DNA of 64,000 nucleotides from Rapana venosa (GCA_028751875.1 CM054165.1:24569017-24633016), one strand, 5' to 3'; shown: positions 47,500 to 59,318, counted from the stretch's first letter. Numbers and translations: made by a program. The notes: generated by a model not told the origin, from the sequence alone.

Positions 47500-49790
47500 A
47501 CAAGAACAGATTGGTACATGGAACGTCCTTACACTCTCCTGTGGAAAAATAAAAACTAAGTATGAGTTTAGCCGCTAAAAAAGGGGACTTTTGGGATTAG
47601 GGAATGAGAGGGACAGGATTTGTAACTTTGCCCGAAAAGGCCAACAAGATCGGGAAGGCCAAAGAAAACATCCCCAAAAGGGAGGGGCATTTATTTCAAA
47701 AAGGGAAGTAATGGGTGCATTATCACTGTCACCGCTTCCGCGGTTTATCAGCATCCGGTGTGGGCCAAGCCCAAAAACTCACCATCAAAAAACTTTTGCA
47801 CCATCACTGACCTGCAAAAAAGAAGTGAAAAATTTTTACGAAGATCTTAAAGCCCATTATAAAAAACCCAAAAACATCACATCACCCAAGGGAAAACGCC
47901 AAAGAGCCCTACTCTTAAAACCAAGGGGCCGAACATTTGGTATTTGGAACGGAGAGACCAACACGGGGGCCAACGTCTCGGAGTTTGCCTGCACCCACAA
48001 CTTCCTTTGCCAATACCCCTATCCCCACAACATAAAGGGAGGACAACCGGCATGCGCCAAACGGCAAGATCCAAAACCCAAAATAATTTTATCTTAACAC
48101 CAGGGCGCTTCAAACCAGCCAACAGACCAAACAAAACCCACCCGGGAGCTGCATAGGCAGCGCCACGCCCTTTGTGCTCTGGTTTTAAAAATAAAGCTGA
48201 AGAAAAACAAACAGCCTAAAACCCCCACTAAAAAATTTTGACATGGACAAACGAAAGATCCAGATGTCGAGAGTTTTCTTCCAAGCTAAGTTTGCGGAGT
48301 TTTGCGCAAAACCCCCTGGACAATGACACAATGACCTCCCCAAACAACTTTAATGAGCATCCGAGAAACACAGGGGAACTGGGTCTCAGGGGAATAAACA
48401 CCAGCCATGGACTACCAAGACATTTTGGACCCTGCGATACAAAAAGCACTGGAACCAACCATCTTCCAACCCAAAAAATAACCGGGAGGCCAACAATCTT
48501 TTTGAAGAAGTCAATGTTAAAGGCCAGAGAGAAGTGGGTCATGATCAATGTGATAACGAAAAAAAACATGAAAAGGGGAACATAAAAAGGCAACGACACC
48601 CGAAGAAACCACAAAACCACTTCAAAAACCCAAAACACAGTCATGAAGACAGCCCGGAAACCCCCCACGAAACTCATGCTTGAACAGTTGGTCGATATTG
48701 TCAAAAACTGTACAACACCCAAACAACCTACAAAACAAATAAAGAAAAGCCAACATCAAAGACCCCAAACCCTTACCTATACGAGAAGAAGTGAAAAGCC
48801 ACCGAGCTTACCAGAAGAAGTCCCCAGGGGCAGACAACAACCACAAAGTCTCAACATGGGGGCGAAACAGTCATCACCTTTACGCTTCTGTCAGAAATTT
48901 TAAGACAAAACATGGCCAAAAGAATGGGCAAATCACACATAACCCCTCCCAAGAAGGGGGAATTTCGCCAATCCAAAATTTTAAACAACAGCCCATCCCC
49001 TCCAGCCAAAACATGCCAAAGGGTTTTTTGAATCGACTAAAGAAGAGGGAAAAAACACCTTGCAAGGGAACAAGCGGTTCAGGGGAGCAGGACAAACGAA
49101 CAGATTTTTAACTCCCCACCATAAAAATCTTCAACATCAATAACCGTTTCCCCAACTTTATCACTTTTAAGAACTTTTTGACAGAGAGGCACGAAGGCCT
49201 GTGGATCCTCAAATGTTGGGATTTAAAAGGACATGCAAACATTCAAGCACTATACAAAAACCCAAACAGCATCCCGAACAACCCGGTCGAGACACTTAAA
49301 AAAACCCGTTGGGGCCGACAAGGGTGCCTGTTATCGCCTGTCCTTTTTAAACTTTTCTTAAAAAATTATGAGAGGAACCCCCTACTTTCCCCTCTACCCT
49401 CCCTTGGGGCAACCCCCAACAACTTCGGTTTGCCGAGACATTGACCTCATGGGGGAAATAACCAGACTGCAAAACTTACACCAACTAGAACGGAGTTGGG
49501 GCATATGGATGGGGGTAGCCGGGGAAAAATAAATACTTGTGAACACACGACAACGCCCCCTCTAAAATTACATAACGGGCCCAAAAATGGGGGAGGGAAC
49601 GCTTTTAAATACCTTGCGCTACACTCACAAAGACGGGGGTTTGACACAAAAAACAAAGTCAAATACCATGGCAACTCTTCCTACGAAACCACCACCAATG
49701 GAAAAGTAAAGAAAAGTTTCCCCAATCAAACAAAGCCAACAACCCCCAATTCAACTACCGCTTTCGAATGAAAACCCCCTTTTTACTGCT
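47500..49790 (+). pseudogene. Heavily degraded RTE LINE copy
   Basis: Collinear with the RTE element at 37850-40766 but very corrupt. The start reads IGTWNVLTLSCGKIK (47512) for the endonuclease N-terminus. A WHSPNG/NQIDYI-like region is unreadable. The segment near 49025 matches the finger region at 39530 base for base with homopolymer-like changes, and GRQGCLLSPVLFKLFLKNYE (about 49315) is the RT palm motif. Spacing between the first and last anchors is about 1.8 kb here and 1.96 kb in the better copy. Excess A, C and G homopolymers suggest poor base calling on top of natural decay. Confidence 0.75.
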
Positions 49791-50159
49791 GAAAAACCCC
49801 AAATGAATCCCTCATTTTTTAAACAAACTGCTGGGGATATCAGGGGAAAAACAAAGCCTTAATTTGTCAAATCAAATAACCAGCGCAGGGCCCCAGGGAA
49901 CCCCTTCCACCCTCGCAAAAAAGAAAAATCTAGTTCGCCACGCACCCCCCAACACCCCGCCAAAAAAATACTGCGGAACCTCGAAGGGGGCAAAAAGGGG
50001 GAAAACAGAAAAAGTCATGGTGGGCAAAATTTAAAAAAACCAGGTAATACTCGGCAACTACTGGCAGAGCCGAGGACCGAGATGGATGGAGGAGGCTTAC
50101 CACGGCATCGTCTTTCGTGTCTCCCCCACGACCGCCAAGGTCACGGGTCCGATGATGAT

Positions 50160-50375
50160 GATGGTGATTATATCGAGGATAATGGAATAAGCATTTACGT
50201 GCTTTCTTACATCCAGCCCCCCGTGTGTATGCGGTTTTGTAAATGTTATCATCTGTTTCCACCGGCACAAAATGGCCTACTCTTACGAAAAGCGGAACAG
50301 GATGTAATGTGTGCGCAAGATGTTTATGTGCTTTCGCACACGGGGCCTCAGTTTATATTCTCATCCGAAGGACTT
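50160..50375 (-). mobile_element. SINE-A 3' part and core, head missing
   Basis: TCGAGGATAATGGAATAAGC, CAAAATGGCCTACTCTTACG, AAAAGCGGAACAGG, GTGTGCGCAAGATG and the core CCTCAGTTTATATTCTCATC follow the same order as 29640-29860. The sequence breaks off at the core and the CRE satellite begins at 50376, so the tRNA head has been lost. Confidence 0.8.
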
Positions 50376-53300
50376 AAGCACTGACGTCAGTCACTGACAT
50401 GCATACCTACACAGCTTTTAGCACTGACGTCAGTCACTGACTTACCTACACAGATTTTAGCACTGACGTCAGCCACTGACATGCATACCTACACAGATTT
50501 TAGCACTAACGTCAGTCACTGACATACACAGCTTTAAAACTGACGCCATTCACTGACATGCATACCTAAACAGCTTTTAGCACTGACGTCAGACACTGAC
50601 ATACACAGCGATTAGCACTGACGTCAGTAATTGACATGAATACCTACAGAGCTTTAAGAACTGACGTCAGTCACTGAATACATACCTATACAGCTTTTAG
50701 CACTGACGTCAGTCACTGACATACACAGCTTCTAAAACTGACGCCATCAGTCACTGACATACACAGCTTCTAAACCTGACGCCATCAGTCACTGACATAC
50801 ACAGCTTTTAGCACTGACGTCAGTCACTGATATACATACCTACATAGCTTTTAGCACTGACGTCAGTCACTGACATACATACCTACATAGCTCTTAGCAC
50901 TGACGTCAGTTACTTATATACATACCTACACAGCCTTTAGCACTGATGTCAATCACTGTCATACATACAGGTTTTAGCACTGACGTCAGTCACTGAATAC
51001 CTACCTTCACAGCTTTCAGCACTGACGTCAGTCACTGATATACATACCTACACAGCTTTCAGCACTGACGTCAGTCACTGACATACATACCTACACAGGT
51101 TTTAGCACTGACGTCAGTCACTGAATACCTACCTACACAGGTTTTAGCACTGACGTCAGTCACTGAATACCTACCTACACAGGTTTTAGCACTGACGTCA
51201 GTCACTAAATACCTACATACACAGCTGTTAGCACTGACGTCAGTCACTGATATACATACCTTCACAGCTTTCAGCACTGACGTAAGTCACTGCCATACAT
51301 CCTTACACAGCGTTTAGCACCGACATCAGTCACTGACATACACAGCTTTTAGCACCGACGTCAGTCACTGACATACACAGCTTTTAGCACTGACGTCAGT
51401 CACTGATATACACAGCTTTTAGCACTGACGTCAGTCACTGATATACACAGCTTTTAGCACTGACGTCAGTCACTGATATACACAGCTTTTAGCACTGACG
51501 TAAGTCACTGCCATACATACCTACACAGGTTTTAGCAATGACGTCAGTCACTGTATACATAACTACACAGCTTTTAGCACTGGCGTCAGTCACTGAATAC
51601 ATACCTACACAGTTTTTGGCACTGACGTTAGTTACTGACATACCTACACAGCTTTTAGCACTGAGGTCAGTCACTGAATACATACCTACGCAGGTTTTGG
51701 AACCGATGTCAGTCACTGACATACCTACATACACTTTTCGCGCTGACGTCAGTTACTAACATACATACCTACACAGGTTTTGGAACTGACGTCAGTCACT
51801 GACATACCTACATACACAACTTTCAGCACTGACGTCAGTCACTGATATACATACCTATACAGGTTTTAGCACTGACGTCAGTCAATGAATACATACCTAT
51901 AAAGGTTTTGGAAATGACGACAGTCACTGTATACATAACTGTACAGGTTTTAGCAATGACGTCAGTCACTGATATAATACCTACACAGCTTCTAGCACTA
52001 TCGTCAGTCACTGACATAATACCAACACTGCTTTTAGCACTGACGTCAGTCACTGACATACATACCTACACAAGTTTTAGCACTGATGTCAGTCACTGAA
52101 TACATACCTACACAGTTTTTGGCACTGACGTCAGTTACTGACACACCTACACAGCTTTTAGCACTGACGTCAGTCACTGACATACCTACCTACACAGGTT
52201 TTAGCGCTGACATCAGTCACCGACATACCTACCTACACACCTTTAAGCACTAACGTCAGTCACTGAATACATGCCTACACAGTTTTTAGCACTGACGTCA
52301 GTCACTGTATACATTACACAGCTTTTAGCACTGACGTCAATCACTGATATACACAGCTTTTAGCACTAACGTCATTCACTGACATAATACCTACACAGCT
52401 TTTAGCGCTCACGTCAGTCACTGACATACATACGTACACAGCTTTTATCACTGACGTCAGTCACTGACATACACAGCTTTTAAAACTGACGCCATTCACT
52501 GACATGCATACCTACACAGCTTTTAGCCCTGTCGTCAGTCACTGAATAATACCTATACAGCTTTTAGCACTGACGTCAGTCACTGACATACACAGCTTCA
52601 AAAACTGACGACATCAGTGACAGCTTTAAGCACTGACGTCAGTCACTGACATGCATACCTACACAGATTTTACCACTGACTTCAGTCACTGACATACACA
52701 GCTTTAAAACTGACGCCATTCACTGGCATGCATACCTAAACAGCTTTTAGCACTGACGTCAGTCACTGACATGAATTCCTACACAGCTTTAAGAACTGAC
52801 GTTAGTCACTGAATACATACCTATACAGCTTTCAGCACTGACGTCAGTCACTGACATACATACCTACACAAATTTTGGCACTGACGTCAGTCACTGAGTA
52901 AATACCTACACAGCTTTTAGCACTCAGTCACTGGCATACATACCTACATAACTTTTAGCACTGACGTCAGTCACTGATATACATACCTACACAGCCTTTA
53001 GCACTGATGTCACTGACATACATACCTACATAGCTTTTAACACTGACGTCAGTTACTTATATACATACCTACAGAGCCTTTAGCACTGACGTCAGTCACT
53101 GTATACATTACACAGCTTTTAGCACTGACGTCAGTCATTGACATACATACCTACGCAGCTTTTAGCACTGACGTCAGTCACTGTCATACATAGCTATACA
53201 GGTTTTAGCACTGATGTCAGTCACTGAATACCTACCTACACAGCTGTTAGCACTGACGTCAGTCACTGATATACATACCTTCACAGCTTTCAGCACTGAC

Positions 53301-54540
53301 GTAAGTCACTGCCATACATCCTTACACAGCGTTTAGCACCGACATCAGTCACTGACATACACAGCTTTTAGTACTGACGTCAGTCACTGATATACATACC
53401 TACACAGCTTTCAGCACTGACGTCAGTCACTGAATACATACAGTTTTTAGCACTGACGTCAGTCACTGTATACATTACACAGCTTTTAGCTCTGACGTCA
53501 GTCACTGAGATACATACCTACACAGCTTTTAGCACTGACGTCAGTCACTGACATACATACACAGCTTTATGCACTGACGTCAGTCACTGAATACATACCT
53601 ACACAGTTTTAAGCACTGACGTCAGTAACTGTATACATTACACAGCTTTTAGCACTGCCGCCAGTCACTGACATACACAGCTTTTAGCACTGACGTCAGT
53701 GACTGACATACATACACAGCTTTTAGCACTGACATCAGTCACTGAATACATACAGTTTTTAGCACTGACGTCAGTCACTGTATACATTACACAGCTTTTA
53801 GCTCTGACGTCAGTCACTGAGATACATACCTACACAGCTTTTAGCACTGACGTCAGTCACTGACATACATACACAGCTTTATGCACTGACGTCAGTCACT
53901 GAATACATACCTACACAGTTTTAAGCACTGACGTCAGTAACTGTATACATTACACAGCTTTACACTGCCGCCAGTCACTGACATACCAGCTTTTAGCACT
54001 GACTCAGTGACTGACAACATACACAGCTTTTAGCACTGACATCAGTCACTGAATACATACAGTTTTTAGCACTGACGTCAGTCACTGATACATTACACAC
54101 TTTTAGCCTGACGTCAGTCACTGAATACATACCTACACACTTTTAGCACTGAGTCATCACGACATAATACACAGCTTTTGCACTGACGTCAGTCATAATA
54201 CATACCTACACAGTTTTAAGCACTGACGTCAGTAACGGTATACATTACACAGCTTTTAGCACTGCCGCCAGTCACTGACATACACAGCTTTAAGCACTGA
54301 CGTCAGTGACTGACATACATACACAGCTTTTAGCACTGACATCAGTCAATGACATACATACCTACACAGCTTTAAGCACTGACGTCAGTGACTGACATAC
54401 ATACACAGCTTTTAGCACTGACGTCAGTCAATGACATACATACCTACACAGCTTTAAGCACTGACGTCAGTGACTGACATACATACACAGCTTTTAGCAC
54501 GACATCATCATGCATACTACCTACACAGCTTATAGACATC
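50376..54540. repeat. CRE-bearing satellite (about 43-bp monomer)
   Basis: About 4.2 kb of tandem units of about 31-44 bp. The conserved part is TTTTAGCACTGACGTCAGTC followed by ACTGACATACA and TACCTACACAGC. Length classes arise by presence or absence of the TACATACCTACA module. Most monomers keep ACTGACGTCAGT, a 12-base perfect palindrome containing the full CRE TGACGTCA. A roughly 0.3-kb sub-block is repeated (53430-53650 resembles 53750-53960 closely). The block at 53940-54540 again shows indels. Open frames on either strand are repeat translations. Confidence 0.96.
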
Positions 54541-54542
54541 AC

Positions 54543-54582
54543 AAAAAAAAAAAAAAAAATTTTTTTTTTTTTTTTTTTTTTT
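54543..54582. repeat. A-run followed by T-run at gap edge
   Basis: About 17 A followed directly by about 23 T, a perfect foldback next to the gap. Probably an assembly-end artefact. Confidence 0.8.
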
Positions 54583-55082
54583 NNNNNNNNNNNNNNNNNN
54601 NNNNNNNNNNNNNNNNNNNNNNNNNNNNNNNNNNNNNNNNNNNNNNNNNNNNNNNNNNNNNNNNNNNNNNNNNNNNNNNNNNNNNNNNNNNNNNNNNNNN
54701 NNNNNNNNNNNNNNNNNNNNNNNNNNNNNNNNNNNNNNNNNNNNNNNNNNNNNNNNNNNNNNNNNNNNNNNNNNNNNNNNNNNNNNNNNNNNNNNNNNNN
54801 NNNNNNNNNNNNNNNNNNNNNNNNNNNNNNNNNNNNNNNNNNNNNNNNNNNNNNNNNNNNNNNNNNNNNNNNNNNNNNNNNNNNNNNNNNNNNNNNNNNN
54901 NNNNNNNNNNNNNNNNNNNNNNNNNNNNNNNNNNNNNNNNNNNNNNNNNNNNNNNNNNNNNNNNNNNNNNNNNNNNNNNNNNNNNNNNNNNNNNNNNNNN
55001 NNNNNNNNNNNNNNNNNNNNNNNNNNNNNNNNNNNNNNNNNNNNNNNNNNNNNNNNNNNNNNNNNNNNNNNNNNNNNNNNNN
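54583..55082. other. Assembly gap, 500 N
   Basis: Exactly 500 N, the conventional size for a scaffold gap of unknown length. Confidence 0.99.
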
Positions 55083-55481
55083 GATGTGTTTACAACGGAA
55101 ACTTCGGACAGTGACGATCCTCTGGCGAAAGTTCAGGCAGTTGGATCTAGTGCTGATGTCATTAAGGACTATGTGGCTGACCTGACTGATAGATCTTTGC
55201 AGAGGATGCTTGGGAACACACGTAAGGTGTTCAGTAGTAAACGGCATCCAGACACGATGGTATGTGAAACGGACGATCTTGTTTTTCGTTTTGAATGGAC
55301 TGCTGCTGATGAAACGTCCCCGGATTTGTTTTGGTTTGTGAAAAGGAACACCAGGCTGATGACCCAAGAGGAATGTTTTGTCTATAAGAAGCTGGACCGG
55401 GAGAAACTGAAAGATCGAATCAGTGCCGGACTTGATATGATCCATGAAATAGTGGACGCAGTTCGATTCTTGCTTGGATAA
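55083..55481 (+). CDS. 3' part of an unrecognised protein-coding gene, cut by the gap
   Basis: 133 codons open from the gap edge to a TAA at 55479-55481. Unlike every other frame in the window, the residue mix is that of an ordinary soluble protein: an acidic start (TTETSDSDDPLAKVQ), an amphipathic stretch (VIKDYVADLTDRSLQRMLG, about residues 27-45) and an aromatic core (LVFRFEWTAADETSPDLFWF). It ends in a charged, helix-like tail (KLDREKLKDRISAGLDMIHE) and a hydrophobic end (VDAVRFLLG). I do not recognise the family and see no transposon motif. No acceptor with a pyrimidine tract is obvious, so the coding exon likely continues into the gap. It may be the last exon of a host gene or of an unfamiliar transposon. 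A possible AATAAA lies near 55825, after (GT)n in the putative 3' UTR. Confidence 0.6.
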   Translation, partial: DVFTTETSDSDDPLAKVQAVGSSADVIKDYVADLTDRSLQRMLGNTRKVFSSKRHPDTMVCETDDLVFRFEWTAADETSPDLFWFVKRNTRLMTQEECFVYKKLDREKLKDRISAGLDMIHEIVDAVRFLLG

Positions 55482-55484
55482 TCC

Positions 55485-55504
55485 GCGCGCGCGCGTGCGT
55501 GCGT

Positions 55505-55580
<76 letters not shown>
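55485..55580. repeat. (GC)n-(GT)n microsatellite
   Basis: GCGC then about 75 bases of GT, starting a few bases after the stop codon of the coding segment. Confidence 0.95.
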
Positions 55581-55650
55581 GCGCGTGTGTGTGTAGTAGT
55601 AGTAGTTCTTCGGTTTAACGTCCTTCCACTAAACAGTGATATAAGACGGG
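55581..55650. other. Short dispersed-repeat-like segment
   Basis: TAGTAGTAGTAG followed by TTCTTCGGTTTAACGTCCTT and GTGATATAAGACGGGAAAGT. It resembles a common invertebrate repeat end, but I have no second copy in the window to confirm this. Confidence 0.35.
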
Positions 55651-55651
55651 A

Positions 55652-55653
<2 letters not shown>

Positions 55654-55688
<35 letters not shown>

Positions 55689-55705
55689 TGTGAGTGTGTG
55701 TGTAA
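55654..55705. repeat. (GT)n microsatellite
   Basis: About 50 bases of GT with GAGT interruptions. Confidence 0.95.
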
Positions 55706-55984
55706 GGGGATGCATATAGCTAATCATTGACAATTAACAAATATTAATAAGATAAAGCGTAAAAAAGAACTTTGAAAAGATAGAAATAACAGCTCAAACA
55801 CTAACTTTACAATTTCTACAACTAAATAAAATACAATGTACTATAGGTATCTGATAATAGGACAATGAGTTAATGACAATACAATATCTTTCATTAAAGG
55901 GGTGTCTTTAAGTATTTGCTCTAAGCAACGGACTGGGAAGATAAGTATGTGTGTGTATGCGGGGGGAGAGGGGTGGGGGTGTAT
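55706..55984. other. No recognisable gene; possible polyadenylation signal
   Basis: AT-rich sequence containing AATAAA near 55825, about 345 bases after the stop at 55481. Otherwise nothing is seen. Confidence 0.4.
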
Positions 55985-55997
55985 CGTGTACGCGCGC

Positions 55998-56086
<89 letters not shown>

Positions 56087-56112
56087 AGGAGAGAGAGAGA
56101 GAGAGAGAGATG
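55985..56112. repeat. (GT)n-(GA)n microsatellite
   Basis: About 25 bases of GT, then about 90 bases of GA with GGAG breaks. Confidence 0.95.
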
Positions 56113-56465
56113 TACGCTACATGCCACCTGGATTGTCACCAGTTTATTACGTGCTCGTTATACAAAGTTGCGCAAGCCACGAGAAAAGGGGAAGAAGAGA
56201 CATTGTGACCTGGTTTTCTTGTCCCAGACCAGTTTGTCCTAAGATGTTGATTTTAAATGATGCACAGTTTCGTGGAAACTCCTCCTCTTTCCCAATGCCC
56301 TTTGCAAAATTTATGTTAAAAAATGTAAATCTGCTCTGTAACCATGCCATGATGACGATTCTGGCTGTAATCAATTGAGTTCTCAGTATCAGATATATGT
56401 TTTGTACCCAGCCCCCCCTCCCACTGTCCCCTTATGAATGGGCATCTCGTCTATCACAATAAACC
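56113..56465. other. No recognisable feature
   Basis: Unique sequence with no identifiable coding motif or repeat core. Confidence 0.5.
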
Positions 56466-57030
56466 TTGTCATTGTGTCAGTCCTTTTCTGTCTCTGGCTG
56501 TCTCTCTGGCTGTCTCCTTTTTTCTCTCTCTGTGTCATTCTCTATCTTTGGCTGTCTCTGTGGCCGTCTTTGTCGTTCTCTCTCTCTGTCAGTCTTTATC
56601 TCTGGCTGTCTCTGTGGCTTCTCTGTCGTTCTCTGTCTCTATCTCTGGCTGTCTGTCGTTCTCTCTCTGTCAATCTCTTTCTATCTCTGGCTGTCTCTGT
56701 AGCTGTCTCTGTCGTTCTCTCTCTGTCAATCTCTATCTCTGGCTGTCTCTGTCGTTCTCTCAGTCAATATCTTTATATCTCAGGCTGTCTGTCGATCTCT
56801 CTCTGTCAATCTCTTTATACCTCTGTCGTTCTCTCTCTGTCAATCTCTATATGTCTGGCTGTCTCTGTCGTTCTCTCTGTGTCAATCTCTTTATATCTCT
56901 GGCAGTCTCTGTCGTTCTCTATGTGTCAATCTCTTTATATCTCTGGCTGTCTCTGTCGTTCTCTCTGTGTCAATCTCTTTATATCTCTGGCAGTCTGTCG
57001 TTCTCTCTCTGTCCATCTCGATATCTAGCT
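56466..57030. repeat. About 44-bp pyrimidine-rich minisatellite
   Basis: Around a dozen units with TCTCTGGCTGTCTCTGTCGT and CTCTGTCAATCTCTTTATAT. All three plus-strand frames stay open over long stretches (up to 246 codons) because the unit has few stops; the Leu/Ser/Cys-rich translations are not a protein. Confidence 0.92.
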
Positions 57031-57449
57031 GCCTCTAGCTGTCACCCCCAGTCAGCCTTCTCATGCCCTGAAGAGCACGGCTGTCATGGTTTCCTTGTCA
57101 GTCTTGGTGACGACCATCTGGAAATGTGTGTAGAATTCTTTGATAATTATTCTCATCAACATAGTTTGATGTGACAGCAAATATCTGTAGTTTTGAATGG
57201 TTTTGCCTGTATGCAGATGGTCCTATTCCTACTTGAAAGAAGGCAGCATCCCAGCACAGCGACTTTGATGTCCCTGTCAACTAGAGATCCTACTCCATGT
57301 TCACATTGGCTGCCTTCGCCGCTTTAGAGTCAGATGACTATAGTCTGCTTCTCTTTGGAACTGTTCCTTGTTTCTCCATCTGATTTCAGAGAGGCCAAGG
57401 ATGAGCCGGTGAGCTCTTTCAATTTTTTAAAGTGTTCTTTGTATTCTTT
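57031..57449. other. No recognisable feature
   Basis: Unique sequence. I see no coding region or pol III boxes. Confidence 0.5.
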
Positions 57450-57740
57450 TTTCTAAATTTAGAGGATAATGAAATAAGCTCTCGTGTCATTTTGCTCTCT
57501 CTTTTTTTTATTTATACAAATAGCCTACTCCTCCAACAGGCGGAACTGGTTTCAACGTGTGTTTGCAAACAGAATCTCGGTTTGCAGTCTCACCTGGAAA
57601 AACTGTTGGGGAAGTGGGGAGCTGATGCTAAATCCAGGGGGAAATCCCTTTGAACAAATACATAGGTGGTGCCTCGAACCCAGGTCGTCAGATGGCGAGC
57701 GGAATGCGCACCACTCTGACCACCAGGCTATCCCCTCTTC
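57450..57740 (-). mobile_element. SINE-A, diverged, tRNA-headed
   Basis: On the minus strand the head (57735-57660) has TAGCCTGGTGGTCAGAGTGG and GGGTTCGAGGC, an A box and a B box. The 3' part retains TTTCATTATCCTCTAAATTT and the GAACCAGTTCCGCCTGTTGG-like block (antisense of GGCGGAACTGGTTTCAACG). The central core is altered. Confidence 0.75.
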
Positions 57741-57767
57741 ACCTCTCACATTCTATGTGGCAATAAT

Positions 57768-57769
<2 letters not shown>

Positions 57770-57852
<83 letters not shown>

Positions 57853-57865
57853 CTCTCGCTCTCCT
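57770..57865. repeat. (CT)n microsatellite
   Basis: About 95 bases of CT with three CG interruptions. Confidence 0.97.
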
Positions 57866-57994
57866 TTAACTATCTTCCTCCTCTTCCAGATTTTGTCTGC
57901 CTGTTCCCGTTTCATCTCATTCTTTCACCTTGCTTTTCGTTCTTCATGTAAAAGGATTGAATGACTGTTCAATTTGATATTTCTATTTGGCCTA

Positions 57995-58085
57995 ACACGT
58001 CTGTCCATCTGTCCGTCAATCTGTCCGTCCGTCCGTTCGTTTGTCTGTCTCCGTCTGTCCGTCCATCTGTCCATCTGTCTGTTTT
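57995..58085. repeat. (GTCC)n/(GTCT)n microsatellite
   Basis: Mixed GTCC and GTCT tetramers. Confidence 0.93.
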
Positions 58086-58734
58086 TCCTGACGCTGTCAA
58101 CCTGGACTCTGACTTTCCTCCTGTCTGTCTTCGGGTTCAAGCTTCCTCCTCCACCTGTCCTCAAAGAACAGGGTGCCTAGGTGCCATGATCACGTCCAGA
58201 ATGCATCCGGTTACTTAGAGAGGGATGAGCTCCATCGATAGGAGACATCGCGTGAAAATATCAGTGTGGCTGATTAGAAATATCAATGAGAAAAAGAATA
58301 TCTAGACTATGTTCTTAAAGTTCGAGAAATAGTAAGAATATGCTATCGTGTTTGTATGGTTGTTTTTCTGTATTTTTCTTAATCTTTAACTCACTTCCAC
58401 AAAACAAAATGATATGAACATCCATACTCAAAATAATGATTTCTATTATGAATCAATCGTGCTTTGTTGCTAAAGAATTATGTATATATGTCACTTGAAT
58501 CTTCTTCAATGAAATAACGACGTATCCCTTTACTTCAAATAAGTTCAATGAGTAAAAAGAAAATGGCAATGATATGCTTCATGCAAAGATTTGAAGTGGG
58601 TTCTAAATGATGTCTCACACTCTTCTTTCTTGTCTGTTATTTGGCTCTGTTGGAGGAAAAACTGTGACAATCTTTTTTTAAAAATCTGATTCCATTATGG
58701 ACAAAACTACAAAACATCACGCACCTGTGATCTT
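58086..58734. other. No recognisable feature
   Basis: Unique, AT-rich sequence. No coding motif is seen. Confidence 0.55.
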
Positions 58735-58785
58735 CCGTGCGTGCGTACGTGCGTGCGTGCGTGCGTGTGCGTATGTGTGTTTGTG
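58735..58785. repeat. (GCGT)n and GT run
   Basis: GCGT tetramers followed by short GT repeats. Confidence 0.9.
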
Positions 58786-58892
58786 TTTCTGTGAGTGACA
58801 GTGACAAATAAAGGCAGAAAGATAGGGAGAGGTGGAGAGAGAGACAGACACATAGACAAATACAAAGAGGAACACAGAGAGTCAAAGACAAA

Positions 58893-59318
58893 CTGGACAC
58901 AAACACAAAAACATAAATGGACACAAACACAAACACATAAATGGACACAAACACAAAAACATAAATGGACACAAACACAAAAACATAAGTGAACACAAAC
59001 ACAAAAACATAAGTGGACACAAACACAAAAACATAAATGGATACAAACACACACAAAATAAATGGACACAAAAACATAAATGGACACAAACACAGAAACA
59101 TAAATGGACATAAACACAGAAACATAAATGGACACATAAACATAAAAGGACGCACACACACAAATATAAATGGACACAAACATAAATGGACACAAACACA
59201 AAAACATAAATGGACACAAACACAAAAGAACACAAACACAAACATAAATGGACACAAACACAAAAGGAAACAAACACAAACACATAAATGGACACAAAAA
59301 CATAAATGGACACAAACA
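58893..59318. repeat. 24-bp minisatellite
   Basis: About 18 units containing ACATAAATGGACACAAACAC, with loss of 6-12 bases in some. The Cys/Phe/Val and Thr/Asn/Lys frames are repeat translations. Confidence 0.93.

Noticed and set aside
54444..55481. Open frames of 323 and 333 codons spanning the gap
   Set aside because: Most residues are unknown because of the 500 N; only 55083-55481 on the plus strand has evidence of its own.
56434..57174. 246-codon open frame that looks like a multi-pass membrane protein
   Set aside because: Leu/Ser/Val richness comes from the CT-rich 44-bp minisatellite; the other two plus-strand frames are also open.
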